DNA of 64,000 bases, from assembly GCA_030077755.1 (NCBI GenBank), contig JAQJZZ010000014.1:372001-436000 (forward strand), in the 5' to 3' direction. Positions 47,791-59,081 of the stretch are shown here, in pieces; positions within the stretch are counted from its first letter, which is position 1; each line of letters opens with the position of its first letter. Below the pieces are notes generated by a model that ran no database searches, was not told the origin of the DNA, and saw only the letters and a list, made by a program, of their open reading frames with translations. A program made the translations under genes and the position numbers. The DNA comes from Filosporella fistucella. Its lineage: Eukaryota; Ascomycota; Leotiomycetes; Helotiales.

Positions 47791-49683
47791 GGTTTTAACT
47801 GCTCATCTCCTCCTATTATCATACTATCTGATGTCGGGTATCGACTGTTGACCAACGTCTTCCGGTGGTGGAGGTAAGGTAGCTCCCGATGATTACTATG
47901 ATAAGTTGGATTGGGTTTGAGACGGGGAGGTGGGTGATGTTTCCGATGGGGTGAGGGTGGATGCAGATGGTTGCGGCTCCGAATTGGTTGGTGGGAGAAT
48001 GGATGTGGATGTATCGGAATCGGAAGAGGGATAGAAGCAAAGATGAGGGGTTTGAGAAACGCTCACAAGGTGTAGAGGCGTCGGTTTGAGAGAGGAAACC
48101 GGTGTTGATGTTTAATTGATAGCTGAAGGTGTAGTTTGAGTTGAAGTTGGAGTATCAGATCATTGAGAAGTCAGATGGCACGAGTTGTGACAAAGCGGAC
48201 TTGACGGGATAAGGTTACGTTTGTTGGAATTGAAGGCTGGAAGCTGGAAGCTGGAAGGCTGTAGTCGAGGTCATGACCGAGGATGCCATAAAATTCTGGT
48301 GCAAATGCTGGTGCCATGCCTGAGGTGGCCTGCCCCGGAATGGAAGGAGTAGGGACCGGTATTGTGATGGTACGAAGTACGCTATTGGTACCTCCAAACT
48401 TTAAACACCAAAGCACCATAGCACCAACACATCACAGCCAAACATCAAACCGCACAACAGCTCGCCTCGAAAATGTTCCAATTGTGACTGTGGGCGATTT
48501 TCCTTTTCTTTTTCCTTTGTGTAGCCTCACTTCTCCACCGCATTCTGCTTGCATCGTCAACTCAATGACCAATGATGCGTTTGATTCTGCAAAGAGCTCG
48601 ATTGATGTCAATTCTCCCAGACGACGTTGTACAACTTCAAGCCCCCAACGACCCGTGCACCCGCCACATGCAATGCAGCGAAGCAGCCAACACATCCAAG
48701 AGCAGCAATCTACCAGACTTCTAGATCGTTATATCTTGAAGTGTTATATACTTCTTCGCACGGCATCTATGGTCAAGTCACGCGCTCACTGCCAGCTGTT
48801 TGCATCTGCCGTCAACAAACATCACCGCTGCGTTGTCTTACCATCGGATAAAGCACCCTTGGACGGTCCAGACAACACCCACGGAGCACATTGCTACTCT
48901 CAGTATTCATCTGCATCTGCATCGACATCTTAATGGACAATTATCAACACAAATGTGGCAAACACTGCATTCGCAAATTTGGAGGATTTTCAAGACGTTT
49001 GCTTCTTTGGTGTTACAGTAACACCATCAGGTCCAATTTCTCGGTTCTCGATTTCCAGCCTTTGTGTAACCCATCTCAGATCCCGTCTCCGTCCTGATTG
49101 CGGCATGAGCGGTTCAAATAGGCTCGGAAATCCCAGTGAAATGAAAGAAGCTGATTGGAGGCGAACAATACCATTTTCTAATCAATCAGAGGCCATATTG
49201 AAAACGTCCGGAGCACAACTCCAATTATCAGGGTCTTGCTATGGCCATTTCCAGCACTGTTTCCGAACAACTTACCCCACCTTATCCGCATATGTGGCCG
49301 CTGACAAGATCTCTTACCCGCTATGTACTTAAGATTCGTGGCGAAGGTTCAAATGCCACAGCCTGTGGATAGCCACATTTGTGATTCACAACATACCATT
49401 TTGTTATTCACCATCGGATAGTACCCTTGGATAACATTTCCCATGTAAATTCAAACTTCAAAAGAATTCGCTTTCTGCACCGAGTTTTAAGTATACTTTA
49501 GGTCAAGGTCAAGGTCAAGGCCCCGAACTAAGCAATCGGCAGCTATGACATTTGTCCATCAGAGCTAAGAGAAACATTACCCGCCGCTACCCATCATTTT
49601 GAATACATACCTTCCCGACCCTGACCTCCTGTGTACTTTTTGACTTTGACAGAATTTCATGTGGCATCCGAAAATAAAACATC
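47791..49683. other. Divergent intergenic region, transcription factor / CoA-transferase
   Basis: 1.9 kb between two divergent starts. A GCTGGAA triplet repeat is at about 48236-48259, and a (GGTCAA)n tract (four copies) at 49501-49520 lies about 165 bp before the CoA-transferase start. A 205-codon frame at 48316-48933 lacks family features. Confidence 0.5.
49501..49520. repeat. GGTCAA hexamer repeat in a promoter
   Basis: GGTCAA is repeated in tandem just upstream of the CoA-transferase gene. Half-sites of this look can bind regulatory proteins, but no factor is assigned. Confidence 0.7.
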
Positions 49684-51507
49684 ATGGTAGTTAACGGTCA
49701 CACAAATGGCGTTCGCTCTCCTTATTCTGTCTTGGATGGTAGTAGGAAAGCCACAGAGTTTCTCAGAAAGGTAGCCGGCGATCAGCTCTTACCCGAATTC
49801 ACACATCATCTACAAGATGTCACTTTGACAACGGCAACGGATGGGACTCAAATTTATTTTCCATGTCCGTTCAAGGAAACTGAAGCTACGGTTGCTTTGA
49901 AATCTGTAGAGGCAAGCGTGGTAGCTGCTATTGCTAAATTACGATATCCGGATGAGGATGAGAGGAGGAAGATTGAGGTGGATTTAGAGAAAACAGCTAC
50001 GTTTTTGTTTTCTACTTACATAGCTACCATCGGAGGACTTGGAAAACAGGATCCGGATGTAAAATCGAAATTAAAAGGTGCGTGTCTCATTACTTCTTTG
50101 AACATGTCTGACATATCCAGATACCGACTTACTCAAAGCACAAGCCATTTTGTACAGAAGGTTATCAGCCAATCTCTACAGAACCAAAGATGCGGATAGA
50201 TACTATCATATCCATGGCTCACTCGAGGCTGGAAAAACTCTCAATATGATTGGTCTGGAAGCTCACAGACCAGATCTGACTGACTACCGGCAATGCATCG
50301 ACACAATCGAGAGCCATGTAGAGAAATTCACAGTTGGTGAATTGGAAAAGATGAATGCAAGAGAAAGGCAAGCTGGTGTAGAAGCTATGAAATGGGAAGA
50401 TTTCAAAAGGACAAATCATGTATGTCCAGATCAACCTTCACTTTCAATTCCAAACACTTACTCACAATCCAGGGCCAAACACTCCTCTCAACTCCACCGT
50501 GGGAAGTAACCAAAATCTCAGACTCCTCACCACCAGTTCCCTTCCCATCCTCTACCCCCTCAACACCAACCTCCAAACCCCAAGTCCTATCCGGAATCCG
50601 TGTCCTGGAACTCTGCCGCATCATCGCCGGTCCAGCCATGGGCCGCACGCTAGCAGAATACGGCGCACAAGTAATAAAAATCACATCTCCCACTCTCTCC
50701 GACGTCCCTTTCTTCCAAGTCGACGGCAACACCGGAAAACACACCTGTGACCTCGATCTCAAGACTCTCTCTGGCCGCAAAGCTTTCGAAGAGTTATTAC
50801 AAACGGCTGATGTAGTACTTGACGGCTATAGACCAGGCAGTTTAGAAAAATTAGGCTATGGACCTGAACAATTAGTTCAGTTAGTCAAAGGCAGAGGAAA
50901 GGGAATCGTATACGTAGCAGAAGATTGTTTCGGTTCCAAAGGAGACATGGCTGGTCGACCAGGCTGGCAACAGATCGCAGACTGCGTTACAGGCGTGGCA
51001 TGGGCCCAAGGCCAATTCATGGGCTTGAACGAACCAGTTGTTCCTCCCTTTCCCATGTCAGATTACGGAACTGGCTGTATGGGCGCAATCGCCGCTTTAA
51101 CCGGTCTGTTTCGCCGTGCAAAAGAAGGAGGTAGCTGGATTGGCCGAACGAGTTTATGTCAATACGACGTCTTCCTTCTCGGCCTCGGCCTTTATTCTTC
51201 TGAAATCCAAGAGAAGATAAGAGAAGAACATGATGAGGCTTTCTTTGGACTCAGACATGCGGATAGTGTCGATGAGGTAGGAGGCAGAGCTTTGAAAAGC
51301 ATGAAGAGAGTCCATCCAGAGCTTTTTGATAAGAGGCTTATGCAAAAGGGGTTTAGTAAGGGCTTTGGAGAGGAAATAGTTTGGTGTAGAGGCCCGGTTG
51401 GGATTGAGGGGTTAAGGGTGGGCTTTGAGAGGACGAGTAGACCGAATGGATTTGATGGCGCGAGTTGGGAAGGGTGGGAGGTTGAGGGGGAGGTTGTGGA
51501 GGGGTGA
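49684..51507 (+). CDS. Family III CoA-transferase (CaiB/BaiF-like)
   Basis: Three exons (49684-50077, 50121-50419, 50473-51507) with 43- and 53-bp introns encode 575 residues. The CaiB/BaiF core begins in exon 3 with SGIRVLELCRIIAGPAMGRT and AEYGAQVIKI, then LQTADVVLDGYRPGSLEKLG. Asp428 in MSDYGTGCMGA matches the position of the catalytic Asp of formyl-CoA transferase (GDSNSG). The first 230 residues form a fungal-type extension (including YYHIHGSLEAGKTLNMIGLEAH) related to the same fold. Such enzymes move CoA between carboxylic acids through aspartyl-CoA anhydride intermediates, or racemise acyl-CoAs. The fungal version has no clear substrate. It could feed an acid-degradation route, but no partner gene is adjacent. 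Confidence 0.9.
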
Positions 51508-53180
51508 AGGGGGAAGTTCTAGGTTTTTTGAATAGGAGTGGAGTAGCATATTGTGAGAATTGAGGATTATTTACTTTTTGGTCACTTTCTTTGAGTCGTG
51601 TGTATATGATATATTCATGCATCTCTCTCTTCCTCCACACACCCTGCCCCACCTACGTTCCACAAACCCCTCTCACCTCCCCTCCACCACAATCCGACCC
51701 ATGATCTCAAGCCACAAAGCCACCTTCTAACTCACTTTCCATCTCACATTGACAGATCACATCATTCAAACATTCCCTGTACTCTATACTCCGCACTTTG
51801 TACCATGGATAAGACATCCGAAATCAAAGAAGCCATTTGTTGCTCATCGGAGACGAAAGATATGGTAACGAGATGGGAGAGGGTTTGAGGCGTTGTGTTT
51901 CGGGTTTTTTATAGGAGAGGGAGGAGGGAGGATATAGTAGGTAGGTGGGTATGTTATGATATGGTATGGTATGGTATAATGAGTTAAATGATACCTTCCT
52001 CTTAGCCTTCTCCCCAACTGCCTCTCTCCCGAATCCTGCAATCCCTGAGTCCCTCGTATTACATATACCTACAAAACCAAATCCAACCCAAACTCAATCC
52101 TAAAATCCAATTCCATTACTTCATCACTTGATATTCCTTATTCCATTTCTCAACCCCGCATTTAAACCACACCTGTTCCCTACCTAGACTCCAGAGTCCA
52201 GAGTACGACTAAAAAAAGAAAAAAGAAGAATAAACAAGTCTCAGCCACATCGGCTACTAAGACACCTCCTCTCTTCTTCCCTCTCCTTACCACATGACGA
52301 AAGATAAAATTTAGCTATCTACCTCAAATAATTCCAGGTGAGAATAAGAATGGTGATTATCGCATATCGTATTTCTTCGTAATCTAAGTCCTGCTTTTTC
52401 CTTCTCTTTGTGTTGTTGGAAGGTGAGACTATGTTATACGGTGAATAGTTAGAGAAATAGGGTGAATAGTTAAAGGTATAGTTTGGGCTTAGGTTATTAG
52501 GGGTTACCAGACGGATTGGGGTAATAGGGAGTAGGTTAGAGATGTTAAAGTGGATATATATGGGAGAGGGAGATATGGGAGGTGGATTTGGTAGGAGGGG
52601 CGTAGAGGATGTGAGAGAATAGAGATAGAGAGTAAGAAGGCTAAGGAATTGTTTGGGAATGACGGAGTGGAGAAGGTGAGGGGAAATAGAGAAGGTGGAT
52701 GATTTTAGAGGTGTATGGTGAGTTTTGGTAGGTAGGAGGGGATGGTAGTTGGGAAGGATAGGAAGGATAGAAATAGTTGATACATACAGGAGTCTCCTAT
52801 TTTGAAATTACATGAAGAGATACAAAAAAGAGTGCTGATAGGTGGGCTCAGAAAGCGCAGAGCGACATCGTGGAAAGGCTTTGAGCTGATAACTTCTTGT
52901 AAAGTTGCACTTTTCCTCGAAAGGAAAAGAAGACAGACTTCAAACTTCTCTTACTCATAACGCCTCCATTCAACTAAGAACAAACGTAAAAGAAAGTATC
53001 ATAGTTGAGCTTAGGAAGAGCAGAGCAATCGTCGTCGAAGGGTTCTCATACCTCATTCATGAAGCTAAACTTTTCACGCTATTAGCAGACGGCCTTAGTC
53101 CTCTCTTCCTCTCACTTTTCCAATTTAACCAGGAAGAAATGCAAAATAATGGTATCATCATCTATATTCCTAATTTACAC
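51508..53180. other. Intergenic, low-complexity
   Basis: 1.7 kb of alternating pyrimidine- and purine-rich DNA, with a (TATGG)n tract near 51955-51976 and near-duplicated GGTGAATAGTTA words at about 52439-52474. A Kozak-like ACCATGG at 51804 opens a 28-codon frame (MDKTSEIKEAICCSSETKDM) with a GTAACG donor after ATG; I could not extend it into a gene. Confidence 0.45.
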
Positions 53181-54499
53181 TCACAAAACAAGTCTTCCTG
53201 GTTCTGCTTCCAACACACTCTTAACCCTGTCCAAGAAAACCTGCGCTCTCTTCTCATCTCCCTTCTGCACCGTAACACTAAACACATTAACCGAGCTCGA
53301 GAGGCCAGGCAATCTCTTCGGTCCACTCAATGGCTTAGAAGCAGGTTTGCTGGCAAGGAAATCAATGATATCCGTTTTCTTGGGTGTGCCTCTCGCTAGT
53401 GGAGCTGCGGAGGGAAGAGCTGTGATCTGAGGTAGGAATGAGCCCCTGACGCCGGAGGAAGATAGTTTATCTAATCCTAGAATCGAATTGAAAAGCTCAT
53501 CTGCTGTAGGGGCTTGCGTCTTCGAGCGAGGCAGATTATCGTTTGCGACATCTGTGGCTCGTGCGATGAATGTAGACATTGGCATGAATACACCCAATGT
53601 GCTCTGTATCCTCTTTTGAACCTCCAGAACGGCCTTCATGGAGATAGGGACAGCGACCTCTGTTTCTTGAACTATTGGTTCTGAAACTGGTTCCGCTTTT
53701 GCAGGTTTCTTGGGTGCTGGAGGTGCCGCGATTTTGATATTGCTTAGGTCGAGGTGGGTCAATTTCTCAATTCTTGAAGCTTGCTCCGTGGGGTATGAAG
53801 AGGAAATTGAACCTAGGTATGCGAGAACATCTCCTTTCAATAGACGGTTATTTGGTCCACTTGGGGTCATCTTGTCAATGGCTGCTTGATCAAGTCCATG
53901 CTCATGGATCAAATGCCCAACTGATGGTAGGAGAGGATATGTCTGTGCTTTCGCAGGTCCAGACTTCTTCGCAGGCGCTTCGGCAGATTTCGAGGCCTTT
54001 GGAGCTTCTGCAGCTGGTTCTGGTTTGGGTTCTGGTTTCGCAGCTTCTTTGGGGGGAGCTGAGCTCTCTTCCGCAGGAATTTCCAAAGTGCTGAGATCAT
54101 CCCCACTCTCTGCAATAACACCAATTCGAGCTCCAACTTTAATCCCCTTGGTTCCATCTCCTTGGGTAATCTTTGCCATAATTCCGTCGTCTTGTGCTTC
54201 TACATCCATAGATGCCTTATCAGTTTCAATCTCGAGCAAGACATCCCCAGCAGTGAATGAATCTCCCTCCTTCACATTCCACTTTGCAATATTTCCCTCG
54301 GTCATCGTTGGCGAAAGAGCAGGCATCGTGAAATTCTGAGCAGCAAGGCAAGCCGCAGACGTGCGGAAACCTATTCAACATTAATAAGTGTAGCAATTAA
54401 TCATTCTTTCCCAACCTTACCTCTTGCACTGGCATCTTGTCGCAACTGCCTGGCAGTGAGTCTAGCAGACAGACGACAAGCTGACGCAAAAGATGCCAT
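53181..54499 (-). CDS. PDX1: Pyruvate dehydrogenase complex protein X (E3-binding protein)
   Basis: Two exons (54421-54499, 53181-54370) with a 50-bp intron encode 422 residues. The N-terminus (MASFASACRLSARLTARQLR) is Arg/Ser-rich and looks like a mitochondrial presequence. A lipoyl domain follows with MPALSPTMTEGNIAKW and the lipoylation site Lys78 in EIETDKASMD. An Ala/Pro/Lys hinge leads to the peripheral-subunit-binding domain at about 168-212 (LLPSVGHLIHEHGLD, NNRLLKGDVLAYLG). The C-terminal part lacks the HHxxxDG motif of the E2 acyltransferase, which separates protein X from E2. Role: anchors dihydrolipoamide dehydrogenase (E3) to the PDH core in the matrix. Confidence 0.94.
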
Positions 54500-54741
54500 G
54501 TTGGCAGATGTGAAAAAGAGCTCAATTGAGCTTTGCAGGTTGGTGAGCGCGAGTTGAGAATTATTGAGAGGTGTTGAGAGCCGCCAAAATCCGATGGCAC
54601 GCTAGAGTTCAGTTTCGCCGATTCGCCGATGCGGCTTCAATTTTTGAGACGACGGGACAGTGTGGACTGACTTTAGCATTGTCAAGGTAGGAATTATTAA
54701 TCATTGCTATACACATCGTAGAAAGCTAATTCGTATATCAG
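54500..54741. promoter_or_regulatory. Compact bidirectional promoter of two mitochondrial genes
   Basis: Only 242 bp separate the start codons of protein X (-) and the TMEM223-like gene (+), so the two must share a promoter region. I could not identify a specific factor site. It includes a duplicated GATTCGCCGAT-like pair (TTCGCCGATTCGCCGATGCGGC near 54612-54633). Confidence 0.7.
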
Positions 54742-55707
54742 ATGTCTGCATTCTCAAGGGGTTGTATGCTACGGCATTTCAATGCCTCTCAATCCCTTCG
54801 AACAGCTTTCTCCTTACCCAAGAGCTCCCCTCGATTCTTCTCAGTATCTCCGTTCAATGCAGCAAAATCGACTCGTAGAAAAGTCCCTACAGCTCCCGCA
54901 AATGCTGCTCCTCCAAAGTCTCGTCTTTCTATACCAATATCCGCCGCAAAACCAGCTACATACCAGAGCTTCGCGCAAACACTCGCCAACAAATCCAATA
55001 CCACTCTACTCTACCAAGCACCCTCCCACACTCTATTCATGTTAAGTTCCTACGGCACAGGACTTTTCTGCTTCGCCCTAGCAGCTGGTACATATTGGAC
55101 AAACTATATTCAAGCTCCAGATGATCTACCAAAATGGGTTCCTTACACCTTTACCGTTGTAAGCTTTATGTTTGCAGGATTTGGGGCATGGCTTTGCTTG
55201 GGACCTGCAAGGGTAATTCGCAGTATATCTGCGATACCGAAATCTATGAATAGTTCTGTGGGGATAATGGCAAAGTCAGGAGAGACGTTGCCCGATCTAC
55301 AGATCGAGGTCGTGTTAAGGAAGATGTTACCCATTCCCTTTTTCCCGGCTAGGAAAATGTATATTCGACCTAGCGAGATAGAACTCCCGGCTCCGTTGAT
55401 AGAACCGATTCGAGAATTGTCTGGACCTGAGTTACGAGCTATGAGAATACAAGAGGACGCTGCTAGGAAGGCAGAACTGGAATATGAGAGGTCACATCTT
55501 ATGACAGCGCCGTTTAGACATATGAGTAGGGCGTTCTTTAATATGTTTACTGCTATGGGAAGAACGTGGACTAGAGATGGTTTCATGAAGGTGAAGGCGG
55601 ATCATTCGACGTATAAGCTTGATATTCAGGGCGGATGGGCGCTGGATGGTGGCAAGGCTTTAGAGAGGTTGGTAAATATGAAACCGAAAGGGGCGAGGAA
55701 TTTGTAG
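54742..55707 (+). CDS. Mitochondrial two-span membrane protein, TMEM223/TMEM186-like
   Basis: A single exon of 322 codons from ATG 54742. The first 50 residues are basic and Ser-rich (RGCMLRHFNASQSLRTAFSL) and look like a mitochondrial presequence. Two hydrophobic spans lie at about residues 98-117 and 133-154, joined by YIQAPDDLPKWVP; the LYQAPSHTLFMLSSYGTG start of span 1 and GARNL end are typical of the fungal family. The C-terminal 165 residues are soluble (LPDLQIEVVLRKMLPIPFFPARKMYIRPSEIEL). The organisation resembles the TMEM70/186/223 group involved in respiratory complex assembly; the assignment is from layout and memory. Divergent from protein X. Confidence 0.75.
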   Translation: MSAFSRGCMLRHFNASQSLRTAFSLPKSSPRFFSVSPFNAAKSTRRKVPTAPANAAPPKSRLSIPISAAKPATYQSFAQTLANKSNTTLLYQAPSHTLFMLSSYGTGLFCFALAAGTYWTNYIQAPDDLPKWVPYTFTVVSFMFAGFGAWLCLGPARVIRSISAIPKSMNSSVGIMAKSGETLPDLQIEVVLRKMLPIPFFPARKMYIRPSEIELPAPLIEPIRELSGPELRAMRIQEDAARKAELEYERSHLMTAPFRHMSRAFFNMFTAMGRTWTRDGFMKVKADHSTYKLDIQGGWALDGGKALERLVNMKPKGARNL

Positions 55708-56004
55708 GATACAGGTGTATATTGTATGAATGGATTTGATAGACTAATGTTCAAGTTGAACATATCTAGGTATCGTCCTGATCGTATCGTTTCAGTCGCT
55801 TGAATCTTGTCGCGTTCCTTCACTTTTGCCTCCTATAATCTTACGAATAAGGTCTCAGTCTCACTGCCGGGTTTTACTTTATGGGAGAGATGCATGTCTA
55901 CTGACTCGCTTCATCTGTTGTTATAATAATTATGTCCCTAGATTTCGTTGCAACTCGTACTCCTTATTTTTGATATTTTCTCGCTTTGAATGCTCTTGCT
56001 CTAG
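55708..56004. other. Intergenic, 3' flank
   Basis: 297 bp following the TMEM223-like gene. No gene seen. Confidence 0.5.
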
Positions 56005-56247
56005 GCTACTGAGACCTCCGAGAAGCTGGACGATGGTGCCACAGCCTATTTTGATTTGATCAATTCAACCGGTGTCTACATCCATCTTCAGGACGAGTTA
56101 AACGAGTCAAGCAGCTCGATAGTAAAAACTCTCACAGCCCTTCAGAATGAAATTGTTGTTATGTCTGTATCAATAGCGAGCGAGAAGAAGAGTAATTTGA
56201 TTCATCTCCTAAAGGCACTTGAAATAGGGATGACCAATGGCTCTTGA
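56005..56247 (+). pseudogene. Orphan exon-like fragment
   Basis: After a CTCTAG acceptor-like site the plus strand is open for 80 codons, reading as an amphipathic helical peptide (ATETSEKLDDGATAYFDLI, SSSSIVKTLTALQNEIVVM, KSNLIHLLKALEIGM) and ending at TGA. No ATG exon upstream joins it. It looks like the last exon of a gene that is otherwise lost. The family is not recognised; it shows no clear match to the neighbouring 492- or 931-residue proteins. Confidence 0.35.
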
Positions 56248-56705
56248 GGTTTCGACTTGATACATAAATTTCTCTCGCCAATCTCTTAGTTAATCTCACT
56301 TGGGTGCCGAATATTTTGTCTTTATATTGCACAAGAAAGACCACCTACACGAGGGGAAGAATGATGCTCAAGAACAATAGATATAGAGGCTAGGTGAATG
56401 TAGACGGTCGTTGGTAGTAGTCACCTCATTGCTTGAGATATCGGTGCTTGTTGTTGATCGGTGTTTGTGGGGTGAGAAAGTATCCAGACTGCTCGAGATG
56501 CTAGTTATGTCTATTATGTCAAGGCATGATGTGGATGATGATTTATTATCTAGGTATGGCTTGAGTGTAGACGGGAATATAGAGAAGCTGATGCTAGACT
56601 CGGAAATACACCCTATGCATATTATGCTCACTAAAAATTCTTCAGATCCACTAAGTGTTCAAGGAGTACAAGCAATTACATTTATGTCAAACTAGAGGTT
56701 ACGAT
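56248..56705. other. Intergenic, no gene
   Basis: 458 bp between the orphan exon and the 3' end of the membrane coiled-coil gene. Frames on both strands are short and uninformative. Confidence 0.5.
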
Positions 56706-58243
56706 TCATTCGCCATGGAATTCGAAGGCTTCTGCAGCATTACGTTTGGCTCGGTCTTCGGCCTTCTTCTTGTCTTCTTTTGCTTTGTTGCTCTCCTTTT
56801 CGGCATCTTCTTTCTCTTTCACCAGGTCGAGAACACCGTCTAGCGCCTCATTAGCCGCCTTTCTTTCCTCCAAAGCTTCTTGTTTCATTGCCGTCCACTC
56901 TTCGTTTGCTCTCGCTATCTCAACCTCAGTTTTTGCAGTATCGACCATATCTCTTTTGTAATTATTAGCAGCCTCCTGCAATTTATCCGCAGAGTCCCTC
57001 TTCTTGGCAGCCACAGAAGCGGCTGAGTCCATATCTTTTGCTGCTGCCTTGGCTTGCCTGTCTTTCTCCTCTGAGATACATTGACATAGTTTAGACTGTG
57101 CGATGTCTTTAAACCACTGAGAGCTCTCACCAAGCCCAGAATATCCTCGACGAACTGTGTCGACGATGAGCTCCTTCCTAGTTGCCTCGACCTCTTCAGT
57201 TCCAATTGCATGTTCCGATGCCTTTGCCACTCCATCGCCGCCTTGCGAACGAGGCGTTACAAATTCCACAACCATTTTCTCGAACGTTTTCGCACCGGCC
57301 AATACACCATCGTGCACTGCTGCCGCTTCATCTTTGCCAGCATCCCTGGACTTCTTGACCGCTTTTTCGATTGCAAGTCGAACATCTCGAGGAAAGTCTT
57401 TCTTAATTTGATCTTGGTTTGGAATGCTTCCGAGTGCGGTCTGGACCTGGACTTGCAAATTGTCGCGCACTCGCGCCTTATTGATCTCGAGAGCCCTTCG
57501 GGCTTTTCTTCCCCACAATTCCACGACCTTCTCCTTAGCTATATCCACAACACCAGCCTTGTCGCAAAGATAAAAAAGGATGGTCACAATCACGCCCCCT
57601 AATGTTAGTACCCAACATGCCGACACCATTCCTGGAGTCTCGGCCCAGGCATTCTTGTCATCAGGTTTCGTCTTTTCGCCAGTCACGTCCTCAGTCGTGG
57701 TCAAGTTCTTACGCTGCCCGTTGAAGATAATATCTTCGGCGTTGCCGTCATCATCATAGACAGTTGTGAATATAATAGAGTAGGTGAACCCATTGTAGGA
57801 AAATGTCACGGTCCCGGTTGTCACATCCACGGTGTAGGCCGTATTTACTTTGCTGACGTAGAGCCTAATATCAATTTCATACATCAGCAGTCTGATCTCA
57901 ATGTGATTCAGTTGTAGTCTTACTCTTTGGTCCCTGGATTGATTTTCAGAGTCTTGGCCGTCATGTCTGCAGGCGCTGTAAAGTTGTATGCACCACCAAC
58001 GCTCGCGATGTCAAAATTTGGTCCCGGCTGGGCTGCTGAAGCCGCAGCTTGAAGAACCTTGGAGTCCATCTCATATCCGCAGTCTTTGATGAAATTGTCT
58101 AGCGTATTTTGGTCTCCGCTGGCCAGGGCAGTAACGAATTGACCGAGGATAGGCTTGCCGGCGTACATGTCGTTAATAAAATCCTGGGTTGAGCCCGTAG
58201 GCTGAGCTGCCTGAGCATAGCTTTTCCAGTGCCCATGAACCAT
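56706..58243 (-). CDS. Single-span membrane protein with long coiled-coil tail (unknown family)
   Basis: Two exons (57924-58243, 56706-57864) with a 59-bp intron (GTAAGA...TTAG) give 492 residues. Residues 21-66 form a compact helical module (DFINDMYAGKPILGQFVTAL, FIKDCGYEMDSKVLQ) whose pattern recalls bacterial Nif11/NHLP leader-like domains. A beta-rich part follows (about 75-160). A single hydrophobic span lies at about 186-207 (VSACWVLTLGGVIVTILFYL). The rest, about 215-492, is Ala/Lys/Glu/Asp-rich and predicted coiled coil, ending AAEAFEFHGE. The start ATG 58243 is the first in frame; no signal peptide is seen. It is divergent from the 931-residue gene (1.3-kb gap), which hints at joint function. 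I recognise no named family. Confidence 0.8.
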
Positions 58244-58761
58244 TGTACTAACCCACGAGAATGTAAATAAATATAGAATAGTCCAGTCAATCAATGGTGT
58301 TTGCTGTCTAAATAGAAATACACTTGGAGTGTTGATACCAAGTCACTTGAAATGAAGCTTATATGTTGTAAGATGCGTCTCCTAATGCAGTTTGAAGATC
58401 CAACCTAGAAATGCTCGCCTCTAACTTGTCGTTGATCAGATGATCACACAGGATACTCTGAATGGAGGACATGAGTACAGTATAGAAAGGCTGAATGATG
58501 CTCTATGTTTCCATTGTCGTACGACCGTCAGAGTATTGAGAAATAAAAGCACACCGGTTAAAATACTTAAATGCAGACGAACAACACACAGTGGCGAGAG
58601 TGACCAACTTTGGAAATATAACACAAGGGCTCTGTATGACTTTTGGAGGCTACTGCATCGAATAGTGAAAAGTGAGCGCATTTGTGCTTTTGAGGCGTGA
58701 AAGCATTTACGTTATGATATAAAGATAGTTTGCAGAGCCTAGCAATTTGCCCGATAGGTGG

Positions 58762-58912
58762 CTCGCTAAGAGTCGAGATAAAATTGAATGGTCGACGTCG
58801 CCTCGTCGATGTCAGAATTAGGTTCAGGGGAGAAGGAGAGATTTTCTATTTTCCTCAGGAGAAAATTAAGCGACTCTTAAACTAGAAATCACAGTCGCGA
58901 CTTATTAGCAGT
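58762..58912. mobile_element. MITE-like short inverted-repeat element (candidate)
   Basis: The left end CTCGCTAAGAGTCG (58762-58775) and the right end CGCGACTTATTAGCAG (about 58897-58912) are imperfect inverted repeats around about 120 bp of non-coding DNA. An extra internal copy CGACTCTTA is at 58871-58879. The right end contains AGTCGCGACTTA, which recurs near 43004-43015. No target-site duplication was confirmed. Confidence 0.35.
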
Positions 58913-59044
58913 ATGGGCGAATGACACTTGATAGCTAGCTTATGATAGAATAAACAATAATCGGTTCCTTTTCCGTTCAAGTCTTCTTCTAAGATTATAA
59001 CAAGATGGTCTTGTGGTGCTCCTAAGTGCCTAAATCCAATGGTT

Positions 59045-59081
59045 CGTATGGGGGGAAATCACCAAACAATCACCCCATACG
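59045..59081. repeat. Perfect hairpin, 9-bp arms
   Basis: CGTATGGGG (59045-59053) and CCCCATACG (59073-59081) are exactly complementary around a 19-nt loop. The hairpin lies about 450 bp before the 931-residue gene. It could be an operator, a structured leader or a leftover of an insertion. Confidence 0.8.

Noticed and set aside
48316..48933. 205-codon ATG frame between the transcription factor and the CoA-transferase
   Set aside because: No recognisable protein features; overlaps repeat words and promoter sequence.
58440..58700. 86-codon frame between the divergent accessory genes
   Set aside because: No conserved features, and it sits in the likely shared promoter.
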